Of a DNA stretch of 64,000 nt, positions 63,828-64,000 are shown in pieces. The position numbers and the translations under genes were made by a program. This stretch comes from Absidia repens (Eukaryota > Mucoromycota > Mucoromycetes > Mucorales > Cunninghamellaceae), in the NCBI GenBank assembly GCA_002105175.1, contig MCGE01000004.1, positions 1,674,001 to 1,738,000 of the forward strand. The letters run 5' to 3'. The first letter of the stretch is position 1. Every line of letters begins with the position of its first letter. The notes under the pieces were generated by a model. The model was not told the origin of the DNA, searched no databases, and saw only the letters and a list, made by a program, of their open reading frames with translations.

Positions 63828-64000
63828 AATTCCTCTCTCTCCAATCGACACCCTCACCCCCTTCTCATCACTTCCCTCTAGCATAGTTTATTGGTGTAGT
63901 GTATTATTTTAGTGAAGTTTTTCATTTTATTCCCTTGTATGATATTCCATCAATAGTAATAAAAAATTATCACTTGTCTCTTTATCCAATACGTATTTCT
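63828..64000. other. 3' flank of the Zn2Cys6 gene
   Basis: C/T-rich then A+T-rich, with TAATAAAAAA near 63956. Consistent with a transcript end. Confidence 0.5.

Overview
The window looks like nuclear DNA of a filamentous fungus, most likely an early-diverging one (Mucoromycota, probably Mucorales). The grounds are: genes carry up to 15 exons, with short introns of roughly 45-120 nt that have GTAAGT-type donors and TAG/CAG acceptors; the DNA is A+T-rich with many 12-40 nt poly-A/poly-T runs; coding ends are rich in CAA/CAC (Gln/His) repeats; and the gene set is fungal (LAM-type sterol transporters, a Zn2Cys6 activator, a CSL factor, a Ran1/Vhs1-like kinase). The genus is inference. No plasmid, phage, CRISPR or bacterial operon structure is present. 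Exon joins below were checked by hand for splice sites, reading phase and protein-family continuity.

Left part (1-25 kb). The 5' end of an unknown low-complexity protein runs off the edge (minus). Then come a 15-exon BAR-PH-GRAM-VASt-TM sterol-transfer protein (minus), a dithiol glutaredoxin (minus), an atypical hexokinase homologue that has lost key ligand residues (minus), a DHA2-type MFS transporter (minus), a Trf4-like non-canonical poly(A) polymerase (plus), an IBTK/Btb3-type ankyrin-RCC1-BTB-BTB protein (minus) and a leukotriene A4 hydrolase/aminopeptidase (minus).

Middle (25-43.5 kb). A large CSL (CBF1/Su(H)/Lag-1) transcription-factor gene has all its conserved blocks, but its frame changes four times. 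A 3.3-kb gene-poor stretch with a probable solo LTR follows, then dihydrofolate synthase (minus), an unrecognised exon cluster, a two-finger C2H2 protein and triose-phosphate isomerase.

Accessory stretch (43.3-50.2 kb). No convincing gene. It holds three more related LTR-like copies, an 11-bp minisatellite, a nearly perfect 119-bp tandem duplication and other diverged duplications, so it is a repeat-rich, retroelement-derived island.

Right part (50-64 kb). An M50B-like membrane peptidase, an Sfm1-type SPOUT arginine methyltransferase, a Ran1/Vhs1/Sks1-like kinase with a heat-shock element upstream, a second sterol-transfer protein (GRAM-VASt-TM), an interval of decayed ORFs, and a Zn2Cys6 transcription factor complete to its stop.

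The genes are a typical eukaryotic mix, not a pathway cluster. The closest functional link is the pair of LAM-family sterol transporters about 49 kb apart. I did not find a convincing new multi-gene system. The strongest leads are the degenerate hexokinase, the broken C​SL frame, very small exons of 12, 16 and 18 nt inside conserved motifs, and the LTR/tandem-repeat island.
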